Under the pieces are notes generated by a model that saw nothing but the letters and a program-made list of their open reading frames with translations, did not search any database and was not told where the DNA came from. This document shows, in pieces, positions 24,768 through 32,501 of a DNA stretch of 32,693 bases (position 1 is its first letter; every line of letters begins with the position of its first letter). Source of the stretch: CAYTOF01 sp964439435 (GTDB taxonomy: Bacteria; Bacillota; Clostridia; Oscillospirales; QAMX01); contig CAYTOF010000019.1 in NCBI GenBank assembly GCA_964439435.1, positions 1 through 32,693 on the forward strand. The letters are read 5' to 3'. The translations under genes were made by a program, and so were the position numbers.

Positions 24768-25538
24768 ATGGATAAATTATATCATATTGGCATTTCAAAA
24801 GGAGAAGTAGGGGAGTATGCTTTACTGCCAGGAGATCCGGGCCGATGTGAATTGATTGCTGGATATCTAGATAATGCTAAACAGATTGCATTTTCAAGAG
24901 AATACCAAACGTTTCTCGGGGAAATTAATGGCAAGAAAGTTTGTGTTACCTCTACTGGTATAGGAGGTCCTTCTGCTGCAATAGCAATGGAAGAGCTTGT
25001 AATGGCTGGTGTGCATACTTTTATCCGGATAGGTACATGTGGTGGGATTGCACAAGATGTGTTGCCAGGTGACATTGTGATAGCCTCTGGAGCAGTGCGG
25101 GCCGAAGGCACTAGTCGAGAGTATGTGCCTATAGAATTTCCGGCGGTTCCCGATTATCGTGTACTCGCCGAATTGGTGAACGCCGCTGATGAAATCAACA
25201 AGCGATATCATATAGGTGTTGTCCATTGTAAAGATTCTTTTTATGGACAACACACACCTGAAAGGATGCCTGTTTCGAATGAGCTCCTTAACAAATGGAG
25301 TGCTTGGAAAAAGGCGGGAGTATTAGCAAGCGAGATGGAATCAGCAGCACTGTTTTGTTGTGGTGCGACATTGAAAGTGAGATGTGGAAGTGTTTTTAAT
25401 GTCGTGTGGAATCAAGAACGTTTAGCCAAAGGGTTAGAAGATCACCCAAATCACGACATGGAATCGGCAATTATAATTGCTGTGAATGCTATAAAGCGCT
25501 TAATGATTTCAAATAATAAAAAATCTATACAATTATAA
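24768..25538 (+). CDS. udp: Uridine phosphorylase
   Basis: Nucleoside phosphorylase of the NP-I family, 256 residues. It cleaves uridine with phosphate to uracil and ribose 1-phosphate in pyrimidine salvage. The phosphate-binding LPGDPGRCELIA opens the protein, followed by STGIGGPSAAIAMEEL, RIGTCGGI and the substrate-binding ASEMESAALF. Preference for uridine over purine nucleosides is suggested by close similarity of FYGQHTPERMP to the Udp branch. The start is ATG 24768 after AAGGAG. It is followed closely by the small zinc-ribbon gene. Confidence 0.92.
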   Translation: MDKLYHIGISKGEVGEYALLPGDPGRCELIAGYLDNAKQIAFSREYQTFLGEINGKKVCVTSTGIGGPSAAIAMEELVMAGVHTFIRIGTCGGIAQDVLPGDIVIASGAVRAEGTSREYVPIEFPAVPDYRVLAELVNAADEINKRYHIGVVHCKDSFYGQHTPERMPVSNELLNKWSAWKKAGVLASEMESAALFCCGATLKVRCGSVFNVVWNQERLAKGLEDHPNHDMESAIIIAVNAIKRLMISNNKKSIQL

Positions 25539-25556
25539 TTGTCATTTGGAGGTTAT

Positions 25557-25778
25557 ATGGCATACTATACATTTCTATGCACTGATTGTAACAAAAACTT
25601 TGAAATTAGATGCACAATATCTGAAAAAGAAAAAGGACTAATTAGATGTCCGAACTGTAATTCAAATGATCTTAACAGAGTCTATGAGGCCTTTTCTGTC
25701 TCAATTAAAGGAAAGTCTTGTAACAATGCACAAAGTTGTCCTATGAAATCAGTATGTGGAACTAATTCTTGTAGTTAA
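25557..25778 (+). CDS. FmdB-type zinc-ribbon protein
   Basis: This small protein of 73 residues begins YYTFLCTDCNKNFEI and has two CxxC knuckles (CTDC, CPNC), the FmdB/CxxC_CXXC_SSSS regulatory-protein pattern. Five more cysteines cluster in the C-terminal tail (CNNAQSCPMKSVCGTNSC), which may form a second metal site. The frame is open from TTG 25539, but ATG 25557 follows GGAGG (25547-25551) and gives the family-typical start. It lies 18 bases after udp and probably shares its transcript. The function is unknown; FmdB proteins are loosely linked to transcription or translation stress. Confidence 0.85.
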   Translation: MAYYTFLCTDCNKNFEIRCTISEKEKGLIRCPNCNSNDLNRVYEAFSVSIKGKSCNNAQSCPMKSVCGTNSCS

Positions 25779-25834
25779 AATTAGAAAATGTGTTCAAAGA
25801 CTTATTAATGAGACGAGAATATTTATAAAACCGC

Positions 25835-25863
25835 TTGACAAAAGGAGAAATACCCATTATAAT
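25835..25863 (+). promoter_or_regulatory. Perfect-consensus promoter of tRNA-Leu
   Basis: TTGACA (25835-25840), a 17-base spacer and TATAAT (25858-25863) are an exact sigma-A consensus, 22 bases before the mature tRNA. Confidence 0.92.
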
Positions 25864-25885
25864 ATGCTTCGTGTTATGTACAAAT

Positions 25886-25969
25886 GCGGTCATGGCGGAA
25901 CTGGCAGACGCGTACGCTTGAGGGGCGTATGGATTTTCCGTCCGGGTTCAAGTCCCGGTGACCGCACCA
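25886..25969 (+). tRNA. tRNA-Leu (anticodon GAG)
   Basis: The class II cloverleaf folds fully. The acceptor stem GCGGTCA pairs with TGACCGC, the D stem GCG with CGC, and the anticodon stem TACGC with GCGTA around the loop TTGAGGG, giving anticodon GAG for CUC/CUU leucine codons. A long variable arm (about 12 bases) follows, then the T stem CCGGG/CCCGG with loop TTCAAGT. The 3' CCA is encoded (25967-25969). It is a single gene with its own promoter and terminator. Confidence 0.97.
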
Positions 25970-25971
25970 TG

Positions 25972-26018
25972 AAAATACCATCTATTGATAGGAGACCCTT
26001 ATCAACGGATGGTATTTT
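25972..26018 (+). terminator. Terminator of tRNA-Leu
   Basis: AAAATACCATC (25972-25982) pairs with GATGGTATTTT (26008-26018), with an inner TTGATA/TATCAA helix after a 2-by-2 internal loop. The stem starts three bases after the encoded CCA, and the T run lies at the end of the 3' arm. Confidence 0.92.
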
Positions 26019-26241
26019 ATTTACTTTCATATTTGTATTCAGAGCGTATATTAGCATTCCATGTATATTTACTATAGATGCTTCTAGTTTATCTATGATA
26101 AACTATATTTGGGTATAGAAACAGAAGAAAATGAAGTTATTGTTGTCTTGCACAAACAATGAGAGTTTGTAATGTATTGAGATTGTTGGAAAATCAATAA
26201 AAAAACTTGAATAGCGTCTCTGCAATTTTAAAGAAGAGAAT

Positions 26242-26433
26242 TTGCTTATGTTGTATTATGATTCGTACTCAGCTGTTATTGATGATTTGGGGATTCTGCT
26301 TTCAGAGAAACTAAAAGGTGCAAAAAAAGTCCTAAACGCTGCTGCTCTTACCTATGTTGCTACATTGTTGTCTTCAATGATGCTATTACTTCGTATTTTA
26401 ATACGCTTTAACAACCAACAGAGGAAACACTAA
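26242..26433 (+). pseudogene. C-terminal remnant of a YugP-type zinc metallopeptidase
   Basis: This 63-codon ORF without a proper ribosome binding site contains DLGILLSEKLKGAKKVLNAA followed by ALTYVATLLSSMMLLLRILI, which I recognise as the conserved last helix of the membrane-bound neutral zinc metallopeptidase family (COG2738, YugP, normally about 225-235 residues). The HEIGH zinc site and the rest of the protein are absent upstream, where the sequence is stop-rich and A/T-rich. It is therefore most likely a decayed gene of which only the 3' end survives. The TTG at 26242 is merely the first possible start of the open stretch. Confidence 0.65.
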
Positions 26434-26546
26434 TAAAAGAAAAACTTGACATAATAGAGCCAAATGATATAAACGCATCGGATTGTATGCTGTCAGGATT
26501 CGCACTGTAAATTGGTTGAAAATTACCAAGATAAACAATTAATATG

Positions 26547-27239
26547 CTATTTAGACAAAACAGCATAGGCTACCTGTTCAAAGCTGGTAATTCTATCAAG
26601 CATTTCTTCCACAGTAGTACCTTTTTTAATAATAAACGCCGCCTCGATTCCCAAGTGGTTAGGGATAAGGCTTCGAGCATGAGTTATTGCAATGTTTTTA
26701 GCATTGAATTGATGTGCTTTGATTGCGTCTAAAATGATGTTTACTTCGTATGCATTTTTTAATTCAATGTAAACAATCGCCGTTTTGCCGCCATTTATCT
26801 TTTGTTCTATATTAGTAAAGACGGATATAGTACCAGATGATACAATGGCACAAAGAATTGCTCCTTCATAGAACCCTACACCCAGCGCGAGGCCCATTGC
26901 AGCAGTGTTCCAAAGCCCGGCAGCTGTTGTAAGTCCTGTTATATGAGATTGTCCTTTGATGAGAATTGTACCAACTCCGAGAAAACCAATGCCAGAAATC
27001 ACTTGTGCGGCGATTCGAAGTGGGTCAAAATTTACTTTCAGAACATTAAAAACATAAAAACCGGTCATTGCAGTCATTGCAGCTCCAAGACAGACAAGAA
27101 TATGAGTGCGCAAACCTGCAGCCCGACCTCGCTTTCCTCTTTCGGTGCCAATTATGCCCCCGAGAATTGTTGCGAGAACAATACGAAGTGTTACGGTCCA
27201 GAATGAAAAATCTCTCAGAAAATCCAATAATGCTGCCAT
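26547..27239 (-). CDS. MgtC/SapB family membrane protein
   Basis: This 230-residue inner-membrane protein has four to five hydrophobic helices in the first 140 residues and a soluble ACT-like C-terminal domain (about 150-230). The family signature is strong: GGIIGTERGKRGRAAGLRTH, LVCLGAAMTAM, RIAAQVISGIGFLGVGTI, GLTTAAGLWNTAAMGLALGVGFY. MgtC proteins are tied to growth at low magnesium and to control of the F-type ATPase in pathogens; in Clostridia the role is less certain. The start codon is preceded immediately by an in-frame TGA, so ATG 27239 is the only start, yet its ribosome binding site is poor. No magnesium riboswitch was recognised in the leader. Confidence 0.92.
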   Translation of the reverse strand: MAALLDFLRDFSFWTVTLRIVLATILGGIIGTERGKRGRAAGLRTHILVCLGAAMTAMTGFYVFNVLKVNFDPLRIAAQVISGIGFLGVGTILIKGQSHITGLTTAAGLWNTAAMGLALGVGFYEGAILCAIVSSGTISVFTNIEQKINGGKTAIVYIELKNAYEVNIILDAIKAHQFNAKNIAITHARSLIPNHLGIEAAFIIKKGTTVEEMLDRITSFEQVAYAVLSK

Positions 27240-27321
27240 TCACACTTTGCAGATGAGTCAATCCAAGATAGGTTGATTCAACTACTCCTTTCTTTTTCTC
27301 ATTACATTTTTCTATACTTAT

Positions 27322-27350
27322 ATTATATACGCATTTGTATAAATCATCAA
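27322..27350 (-). promoter_or_regulatory. Sigma-A promoter of the mgtC-family gene
   Basis: On the minus strand TTGATG (complement of 27345-27350), a 17-base spacer and a perfect TATAAT (complement of 27322-27327) lie about 83 bases before the start codon. Confidence 0.72.
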
Positions 27351-27446
27351 TCGAAAATTTGAATTATTATTTTCTTTTAGGTATAAAACATGTAAAAATG
27401 CTGATTACATAAAAAGCAAATATAGAATGCTGAAGTGGGAAGAGAC

Positions 27447-27474
27447 TTGACATATAAATAATGTGTCATATAAT
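27447..27474 (+). promoter_or_regulatory. Sigma-A promoter of the five-gene cassette
   Basis: TTGACA (27447-27452), a 16-base spacer and TATAAT (27469-27474) are perfect hexamers. The promoter lies 73 bases before the first gene of the cassette and is the only clear one I found for the genes up to 32399. Confidence 0.82.
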
Positions 27475-27546
27475 TAAAGTGATAATTTTCAATCAATACA
27501 AAGCAATAAGTAGAATGTCAATAGAAAAATACTCGGAGGAGATGCA

Positions 27547-28290
27547 ATGATGAAACTATTCGATGCCAGAACGCTATATGGCACAAAGTTTATGCATCCG
27601 CATGTTCAAAAAAGTCTCGCGGATCATCTGGATGCTTGCGGAGCCGACAAAGCCATTGTTGTTATGCAGGAACAATTATATCTGCCTCCCGATCAGAGCC
27701 TGGAAATAGTTAAAGAGAGAGTAATCAACTGCAAAAACACTTTAGGGCTGGCAGTTATGGCTCCTGCTTGCAGTGGAGAGCTTCCATCAGCCGACGAAAT
27801 TGCAAAGCGATTTCCCAGGGGGTCATTTGGTGGGTTTTTGCTTGTTCCGGTTGAATTACGCTTGCCGCTTAAGCCTGTCTTCTTTGCTTCTGAACTTGAA
27901 GTTGCCGCTAAGCTAGAAATTCCTGTGTTTTATCATGCCAATTCCGACGCGGCCTATATTTTTGCATCAGATGTTTTGTCAGAGTATCCGAATTTAAATA
28001 TGGTGTTGAGTTTCGAAGATGAATGGCCTAATGTTAGAAAAATATATCCTATGCTTTCGGCATTTAGCAATTTGCATATTTGTTTGTCAGAGTTTGTATG
28101 GATGGGTGGAGTAGAAGATTTTTGCAGTCGTTATGGCAGCCGGAGGCTTTTGTATTCATCTTCTTTTCCAAATCGATATCCCGGTGGATCAATGTTGATG
28201 ATAAGTAATGCTGATATTGTTGAAGAAGAGAAATCGAATATTTATTGGAGAAATCTTGACAATTTGATTGGAGGCATGCAAATTGATTGA
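27547..28290 (+). CDS. Amidohydrolase-fold protein lacking the usual metal ligands
   Basis: This 247-residue protein has the amidohydrolase-2 (PF04909-like) barrel rhythm but not its active site. Where the family has a D-x-H-x-H strand, this protein reads KLFDARTLYG (residues 3-12). VFYHAN keeps one histidine (His130). The later histidine strand reads MVLSFEDEW (152-160), and the usual aspartate turn F-G-x-D-x-P has become LYSSSFPNRYPGG. I therefore read it as a probable pseudoenzyme or a much altered enzyme. The start is ATG 27547 (or ATG 27550) after GGAGGAG. Its last codons overlap the next gene, a canonical amidohydrolase, so the two are likely made in equal amounts and may form a complex. 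Confidence 0.7.
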   Translation: MMKLFDARTLYGTKFMHPHVQKSLADHLDACGADKAIVVMQEQLYLPPDQSLEIVKERVINCKNTLGLAVMAPACSGELPSADEIAKRFPRGSFGGFLLVPVELRLPLKPVFFASELEVAAKLEIPVFYHANSDAAYIFASDVLSEYPNLNMVLSFEDEWPNVRKIYPMLSAFSNLHICLSEFVWMGGVEDFCSRYGSRRLLYSSSFPNRYPGGSMLMISNADIVEEEKSNIYWRNLDNLIGGMQID

Positions 28291-29107
28291 CAAAAACTCA
28301 AAATTGACTCAAGCGTTTTTCGAACATGGCAAAAGTGTGGAATATCCTATTATTGATATGCATGCACATATGTATAATTTTGGTGGTGGGTACATGATTG
28401 CATCTGAACCTGCGGATATAATAAGAGCGATGGATAGATCCGGTGTTATATTAACTCTATTTTGCGGTCATCCAGCTCTTTTTGGAGGAAGATACGCGTT
28501 TGAAAAGGATCTTGATGCAGCCCGTCAGTATAAAAACAGGTTATTATGTTATTATCCTGTGGCCTCTCCGGTATCTGATGTAGATAAAGATATCAAATCA
28601 ATTGAAGAAAACTCAGAATATATAGGAATGAAGTTTTTAGCGGATTATTATAAAATCCCGTTGTCTGATTCTTGTCATGATCCATTTTGGGAATATGCTG
28701 ATTCGCGTTCTATGCCGGTACTATGCCATACATGGGGAGGTAGCCCCTTTGATGGTGTTGAAGAAGCAGAAAAAATTGTTAAAAAATATAGAGGCCTTAG
28801 TTTTATTGCAGGACATTCGTTCCGAGGTGATTGGGAAGGTGCAATTAAAATAGCACAGGAGTACGATAATCTTTATCTTGAACTCACAGCGGTGTTATCG
28901 CAATTTGGAATTGTAGAGCGTTTTGTAAAAGCTGGCTTGGCTGACCGTATAGTATTCGGTGTGGATGCTCCTTGGTTTTCATATGACTTCGGCATCGGTG
29001 CGCTTTTATCTGCAGACATATCTGATAATGACAGAATCAAAATACTATATTCTAACGCAGCCAATATACTAAACCGAGCAGAAATAGATTTGCCTATTAA
29101 AGTATAA
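28283..29107 (+). CDS. Amidohydrolase-2 family metal-dependent hydrolase
   Basis: This 274-residue TIM-barrel hydrolase of the amidohydrolase-2 (PF04909) family has all ligands in place: DMHAHM (His27, His29), LCHTWGG (His149), IAGHSFRGDW (His178) and the catalytic aspartate in FGVDAPWF (Asp228). Members hydrolyse lactones and amides or decarboxylate aromatic acids. The start is TTG 28283, eight bases after GGAGG (28270-28274) and overlapping the stop codon of the previous gene by one codon in another frame; an ATG at 28276 is out of frame. This close overlap argues for translational coupling with the ligand-less paralogue. No aromatic catabolism genes are nearby, so hydrolysis or deacylation of a sugar-like compound fits the neighbours better. 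Confidence 0.85.
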   Translation: MIDKNSKLTQAFFEHGKSVEYPIIDMHAHMYNFGGGYMIASEPADIIRAMDRSGVILTLFCGHPALFGGRYAFEKDLDAARQYKNRLLCYYPVASPVSDVDKDIKSIEENSEYIGMKFLADYYKIPLSDSCHDPFWEYADSRSMPVLCHTWGGSPFDGVEEAEKIVKKYRGLSFIAGHSFRGDWEGAIKIAQEYDNLYLELTAVLSQFGIVERFVKAGLADRIVFGVDAPWFSYDFGIGALLSADISDNDRIKILYSNAANILNRAEIDLPIKV

Positions 29108-29156
29108 TATTTTAGTTAATTTAAGACTTAAGGATTAGAAAGGAATGGTGTGAAAT

Positions 29157-30398
29157 ATGAGCGATAAAGCAATTAAGACGCCAATAGAAAATGGTGGATT
29201 GGGTTGGTATTCAATCGGAAATGAAGAAATTGAAGCTATCAATGAACTGTTGCGTGATCCGATAAAACTGTGGCGCTACACAGAAAACAGTTACAGTTTT
29301 AGAGTAGAAAAATTGGCGACAAGCATCACCGGAGCAAAACATGCTCTGTTTGTTAATTCCGGAACTTCGGCTTTGGCATGCTGTTTGTCCTCTCTACAAA
29401 TTGGCCCCGGGGATGAAGTTATTGTTTCAGCATACACCTACATAGCTACTGCATCTGCTTGTCTTGAAGTAGGAGCCATACCTGTAATATGCGAAATTGA
29501 TGAATCTCTTGGTATAGATCCAAATGACCTGGAAAAACGCATAACACCTTTTACAAAAGCTGTTATTATAACACATATGCAAGGCGTTCCGGGTCGACTT
29601 GCACAGGTTAGAGAGGTGGTTAAAAAACATAATTTGAAGCTGATCGAAGACTGTTGTCAAGCAATCGGAGCAAAATATAATGGCAAGCACTGTGGAGTGG
29701 AATCAGATGCTTTTGCTTGGAGCTTAAATTATTATAAAATTATCACCTGTGGAGAAGGTGGAATATTTTTTACTAACGATGAGGAAGGTTATGCACTGGG
29801 TTATTATCAATCAGATCCGGCAAGCGTCATGTGGAAGAGTGGGTATGGAGAAGGGGCAGAAGTGCCTATCTTTACGCGCGCATGCTACCGCTCCAGTGAA
29901 TTATGCGGAGCTGTTGCATATGTCCAGTTGGGAAAATTAGAGAGCATATTAGCGCATACAAGAAAACTAAAGAAAGTTTTATTAGCAAACCTAGATACAC
30001 CAATAAATTATCGTTTGCAGCATGTTGATGATCCGGAAGGTGATTGCGGTATATCGTTTGCGATGATTGCGATCAATACGGCATTGTGTGAAAAACTGAC
30101 TAAGGCAATGGCTTTAGAAGGACTTCATATTGGATCGCTTTACAGTGAAAATGCATTTCCTGATAGGCATATATTTAGATATTGGACAGGAGTTGTCGAC
30201 AAGTCAGGCGCAACATCCAAAAACTATCCATGGAATGATCCTCTCTATAAGGGAAGTGTCGCATATAGCGATGACATGTGTCCCAATACGCTTGATATTT
30301 TAAGTAGAAGCATGCGTTTGACCATACATCTTGGTATGACAGAGCAAAATATGCTTGAAATAGCTGAAGCGATTAATAGAGCTGACAAGAGTATCTAA
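29157..30398 (+). CDS. DegT/DnrJ/EryC1/StrS-type aminotransferase
   Basis: This 413-residue PLP enzyme belongs to the sugar aminotransferase (fold I, SMAT) family, which makes amino sugars and aminocyclitols from keto-sugars. HALFVNSGTSALACCL (62-77) forms the PLP phosphate site. AYTYIATASACLEVGAIPV is typical, LIEDCCQAIGA has the PLP-nitrogen aspartate (Asp165), and SLNYYKIITCGEGG carries the Schiff-base lysine (Lys194). The start is ATG 29157, with AAAGGA a little far upstream. It precedes an epimerase/dehydrogenase by ten bases, which together suggest oxidation or epimerisation followed by transamination on a sugar or cyclitol. It is longer at the N terminus than minimal family members. 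Confidence 0.92.
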   Translation: MSDKAIKTPIENGGLGWYSIGNEEIEAINELLRDPIKLWRYTENSYSFRVEKLATSITGAKHALFVNSGTSALACCLSSLQIGPGDEVIVSAYTYIATASACLEVGAIPVICEIDESLGIDPNDLEKRITPFTKAVIITHMQGVPGRLAQVREVVKKHNLKLIEDCCQAIGAKYNGKHCGVESDAFAWSLNYYKIITCGEGGIFFTNDEEGYALGYYQSDPASVMWKSGYGEGAEVPIFTRACYRSSELCGAVAYVQLGKLESILAHTRKLKKVLLANLDTPINYRLQHVDDPEGDCGISFAMIAINTALCEKLTKAMALEGLHIGSLYSENAFPDRHIFRYWTGVVDKSGATSKNYPWNDPLYKGSVAYSDDMCPNTLDILSRSMRLTIHLGMTEQNMLEIAEAINRADKSI

Positions 30399-30408
30399 AG
30401 GTAGGTGA

Positions 30409-31332
30409 ATAAAAATAGAAGTATTAGTCATTGGTGGTACCGGTCATATAGGAACTTTTCTAATACCAAAGCTACTTAAGAATGGCCATAATGTATTTGT
30501 CGGTACACGCGGAGTTACTCCAATACAGTCTGGATTTAATGCAGATAGCGTACACATAATTGAAATCAACTCAAACAACGAATATAAACTTAAACTCTTG
30601 GCTTCTGAGTCGTATTTTGACGTTGTAATCGATATTCCAGGTACTGCAAAGCAAGTATATAATGCTTTTGGGGGAAAAACAAGACACATAATTGCCTGCG
30701 GATCTTTATGGATGTATGGCTTTCCTCACATATTACCCACGCCGGAGTTAAGACAAGGACACTGTCCGTTTGAGGGTTATAAAAATCGATTTGATGACAT
30801 CAATTCTCTGTTAAAGATATCCGATGGAAGTGAAACAGCATTCACAGCTATTATGCCTCCAAATATTTGTGGACCGGGAAAAATCCCCCTAGATACCCTC
30901 GGAGGGAGAGATATAGAGGTTCACATTTCAAACAAAAAGGGAACTAAGGTGTTTTTGCCTGAAGGCGCAGATTCTCTTATAGGTCCATGCGATGCTGAAG
31001 ATATAGCTGAAGTATTTGCTTTAGCTGTTGAAAATAGAACAGCTGCAGCCGGTGAAATTTTTAATGTAGGCGCAGCATATTCAATTACAGCATCAAAATT
31101 TGTAGAAGCATACGCAGATATTTATGGCGTGGACATCCCGATAGAACGAATACCGTGGAGCCAATACACCGAATTCATAAGTCCGGGTATTGGACATTGG
31201 TGGCACTTTTATGCTCACATGCAACCGGATATTTCCAAGACGCAGAAAAAGCTTGGATACTTGCCTAAGTACACGCCTTATCAAACGCTGGAGCGAGCTG
31301 TTGAATGGATGGTCAACAACAGCCTTATATAG
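30409..31332 (+). CDS. NAD-dependent epimerase/dehydratase-like protein, AUA start
   Basis: This 307-residue extended short-chain dehydrogenase has an intact N-terminal nucleotide loop, KIEVLVIGGTGHIGTFLIPK (glycines 9, 10, 12, 15). An in-frame TGA at 30406-30408 bounds the frame, and no ATG, GTG or TTG exists between it and the Rossmann motif. AAGGTAGGTG lies just upstream, so translation most likely starts at ATA 30409 (or ATA 30415). The first conventional in-frame start, TTG 30598, would remove the cofactor site. The serine motif CGSLWMYG is present, but the Y-x3-K pair reads YKNRF, so the catalytic lysine is not at the normal place. An ATG to ATA mutation, a real AUA start or a base error are the options. 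Confidence 0.8.
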   Translation: MKIEVLVIGGTGHIGTFLIPKLLKNGHNVFVGTRGVTPIQSGFNADSVHIIEINSNNEYKLKLLASESYFDVVIDIPGTAKQVYNAFGGKTRHIIACGSLWMYGFPHILPTPELRQGHCPFEGYKNRFDDINSLLKISDGSETAFTAIMPPNICGPGKIPLDTLGGRDIEVHISNKKGTKVFLPEGADSLIGPCDAEDIAEVFALAVENRTAAAGEIFNVGAAYSITASKFVEAYADIYGVDIPIERIPWSQYTEFISPGIGHWWHFYAHMQPDISKTQKKLGYLPKYTPYQTLERAVEWMVNNSLI

Positions 31333-31382
31333 CAGAATATTTCCGCAGCTTTTTAACATTAAATTTGAAAGGATGGAATATA

Positions 31383-32399
31383 ATGCCACCTGTAGAAAAC
31401 AGCATTCCTGATGAATGTTGCACATCGAAAAACATTGAAGTTTCTGATTATGATAAAAACCGTATAGAAATAGAACCGCATTTGTTATTATGCCTATGCT
31501 GCAAAAGAGGTGGTGGGTGCGTACCGACCGCTAAAAAGAACAACTTAGATCAAGTATATAACCAGATAAGTGATAACAATGATTTACATTTTACTCTCGT
31601 TGGAGCATTTGATGAAGTAGGTGCAAGAACTCCAAGGTTCTACAAACAGGAAGTTGAGGAACGGCGAAAAGATTTGGACGTGCTTCAAAGACTTGGCCTT
31701 TGTTATGGTGATACCCGAACTGCAAGAGATCTTTTTGCACGAATTGCAGAACGTATCGATAACTTATACAATATTTGTCAATATCCGGATAATGAATATG
31801 GAGTTTGGCAAGAATGCGCACTAGCGAGAGAAAAACACTTTAAATGTGGTAACAAACCTCTCCCCAATGCACAAAACAAAGAGCAAATGAGACACTATAA
31901 AGAAGAGTCTTGCAAAGACATTTTAGACTCCGATAATATTGTTATACGTGCTCATCATCTTTTGTGTATTTTGTGCTTTATTGGTGGGAACAACCACAAT
32001 CCTCTTGAACAGGATAATTTATATGAAGCATGGATTAAGATTAAAGAAAACCCTGATATCTCTGTTACACTTATTGAAGGCCCGCAAGAATGTTGTATTT
32101 GCCCCCCATGTCACAGTTTTGTTCCTGAAAGAGGACTATGTGTTGCTGCGTGTCATTTGAGGGATAGAAAAAAAGATCTTGATACTCTTTTAGCACTTGG
32201 ACTTCGTTCGGGAGATACAATTACCGGAAAGGAAGTTTATGAGCGGATATTTAAAAAGATTCCGCGCGCCATGTTGGTATGTGGATACGAAACGGACACT
32301 TGCCCTGAATGGTCCAGTTGCAGTTCAGTGCATTCAGGTAGCTATGAAAAAGGTGTGGAACGGGGCTTTGGATTTGATGACAACGAGAAAAACCAGTAA
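31383..32399 (+). CDS. Tandem DUF1284-like cysteine-rich protein
   Basis: This 338-residue protein is made of two homologous halves. Unit 1 (about 27-149) and unit 2 (about 184-316) share IxIxxHxLLCxxC starts (EPHLLLCLCC, RAHHLLCILC), the middle pairs NNLDQVYNQI / DNLYEAWIKI, RRKDLDVLQRLGLCYGDT / RKKDLDTLLALGLRSGDT, and the ends CQYPDNEYGVWQECA / CGYETDTCPEWSSC. Unit 2 closely follows the DUF1284 pattern, including the ECCICPPC cluster; unit 1 has lost part of that cluster. Many cysteines suggest zinc or an iron-sulfur cluster. The frame is open from 31305, but ATG 31383 follows AAAGGATGG and is preferred. It closes the cassette; its biochemical role is unknown. Confidence 0.75.
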   Translation: MPPVENSIPDECCTSKNIEVSDYDKNRIEIEPHLLLCLCCKRGGGCVPTAKKNNLDQVYNQISDNNDLHFTLVGAFDEVGARTPRFYKQEVEERRKDLDVLQRLGLCYGDTRTARDLFARIAERIDNLYNICQYPDNEYGVWQECALAREKHFKCGNKPLPNAQNKEQMRHYKEESCKDILDSDNIVIRAHHLLCILCFIGGNNHNPLEQDNLYEAWIKIKENPDISVTLIEGPQECCICPPCHSFVPERGLCVAACHLRDRKKDLDTLLALGLRSGDTITGKEVYERIFKKIPRAMLVCGYETDTCPEWSSCSSVHSGSYEKGVERGFGFDDNEKNQ

Positions 32400-32501
32400 C
32401 AATGTAACAACAGCTAAAGTTTAATAGGCGATTAACCATTATAAAATTACATATAGCTGATATGAGTTTTTTATTTAAAACATTTGACAACTGCCTTAAA
32501 T

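Larger units (their letters stand above)
27240..27546. other. Divergent regulatory region, no gene seen
   Basis: The 307 bases between mgtC and the five-gene cassette contain no gene. They hold the two back-to-back promoters listed separately, a small palindrome (GTTGATTCAAC, near 27272) in the mgtC leader, and the GGAGGAG ribosome binding site of the first cassette gene at the right edge. The remainder is A/T-rich. Confidence 0.7.

Noticed and set aside
26446..26473. Promoter-like TTGACA, 16 bases, TATAAA on the plus strand
   Set aside because: No gene follows on that strand; it points into the convergent mgtC-family gene, and an antisense RNA cannot be supported from sequence alone.
27515..27550. 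11-codon leader ORF overlapping the first cassette gene
   Set aside because: It has no ribosome binding site of its own, and its end simply spans the GGAGGAG site of the real gene.
28265..28290. ATG at 28276 as start of the second amidohydrolase
   Set aside because: It is in the frame of the preceding gene and meets its stop codon after four codons; the amidohydrolase frame needs TTG 28283.
30598..31332. Truncated epimerase beginning at TTG 30598
   Set aside because: This would discard the intact Rossmann loop encoded just upstream in the same frame; the full-length reading with an ATA start is better supported.
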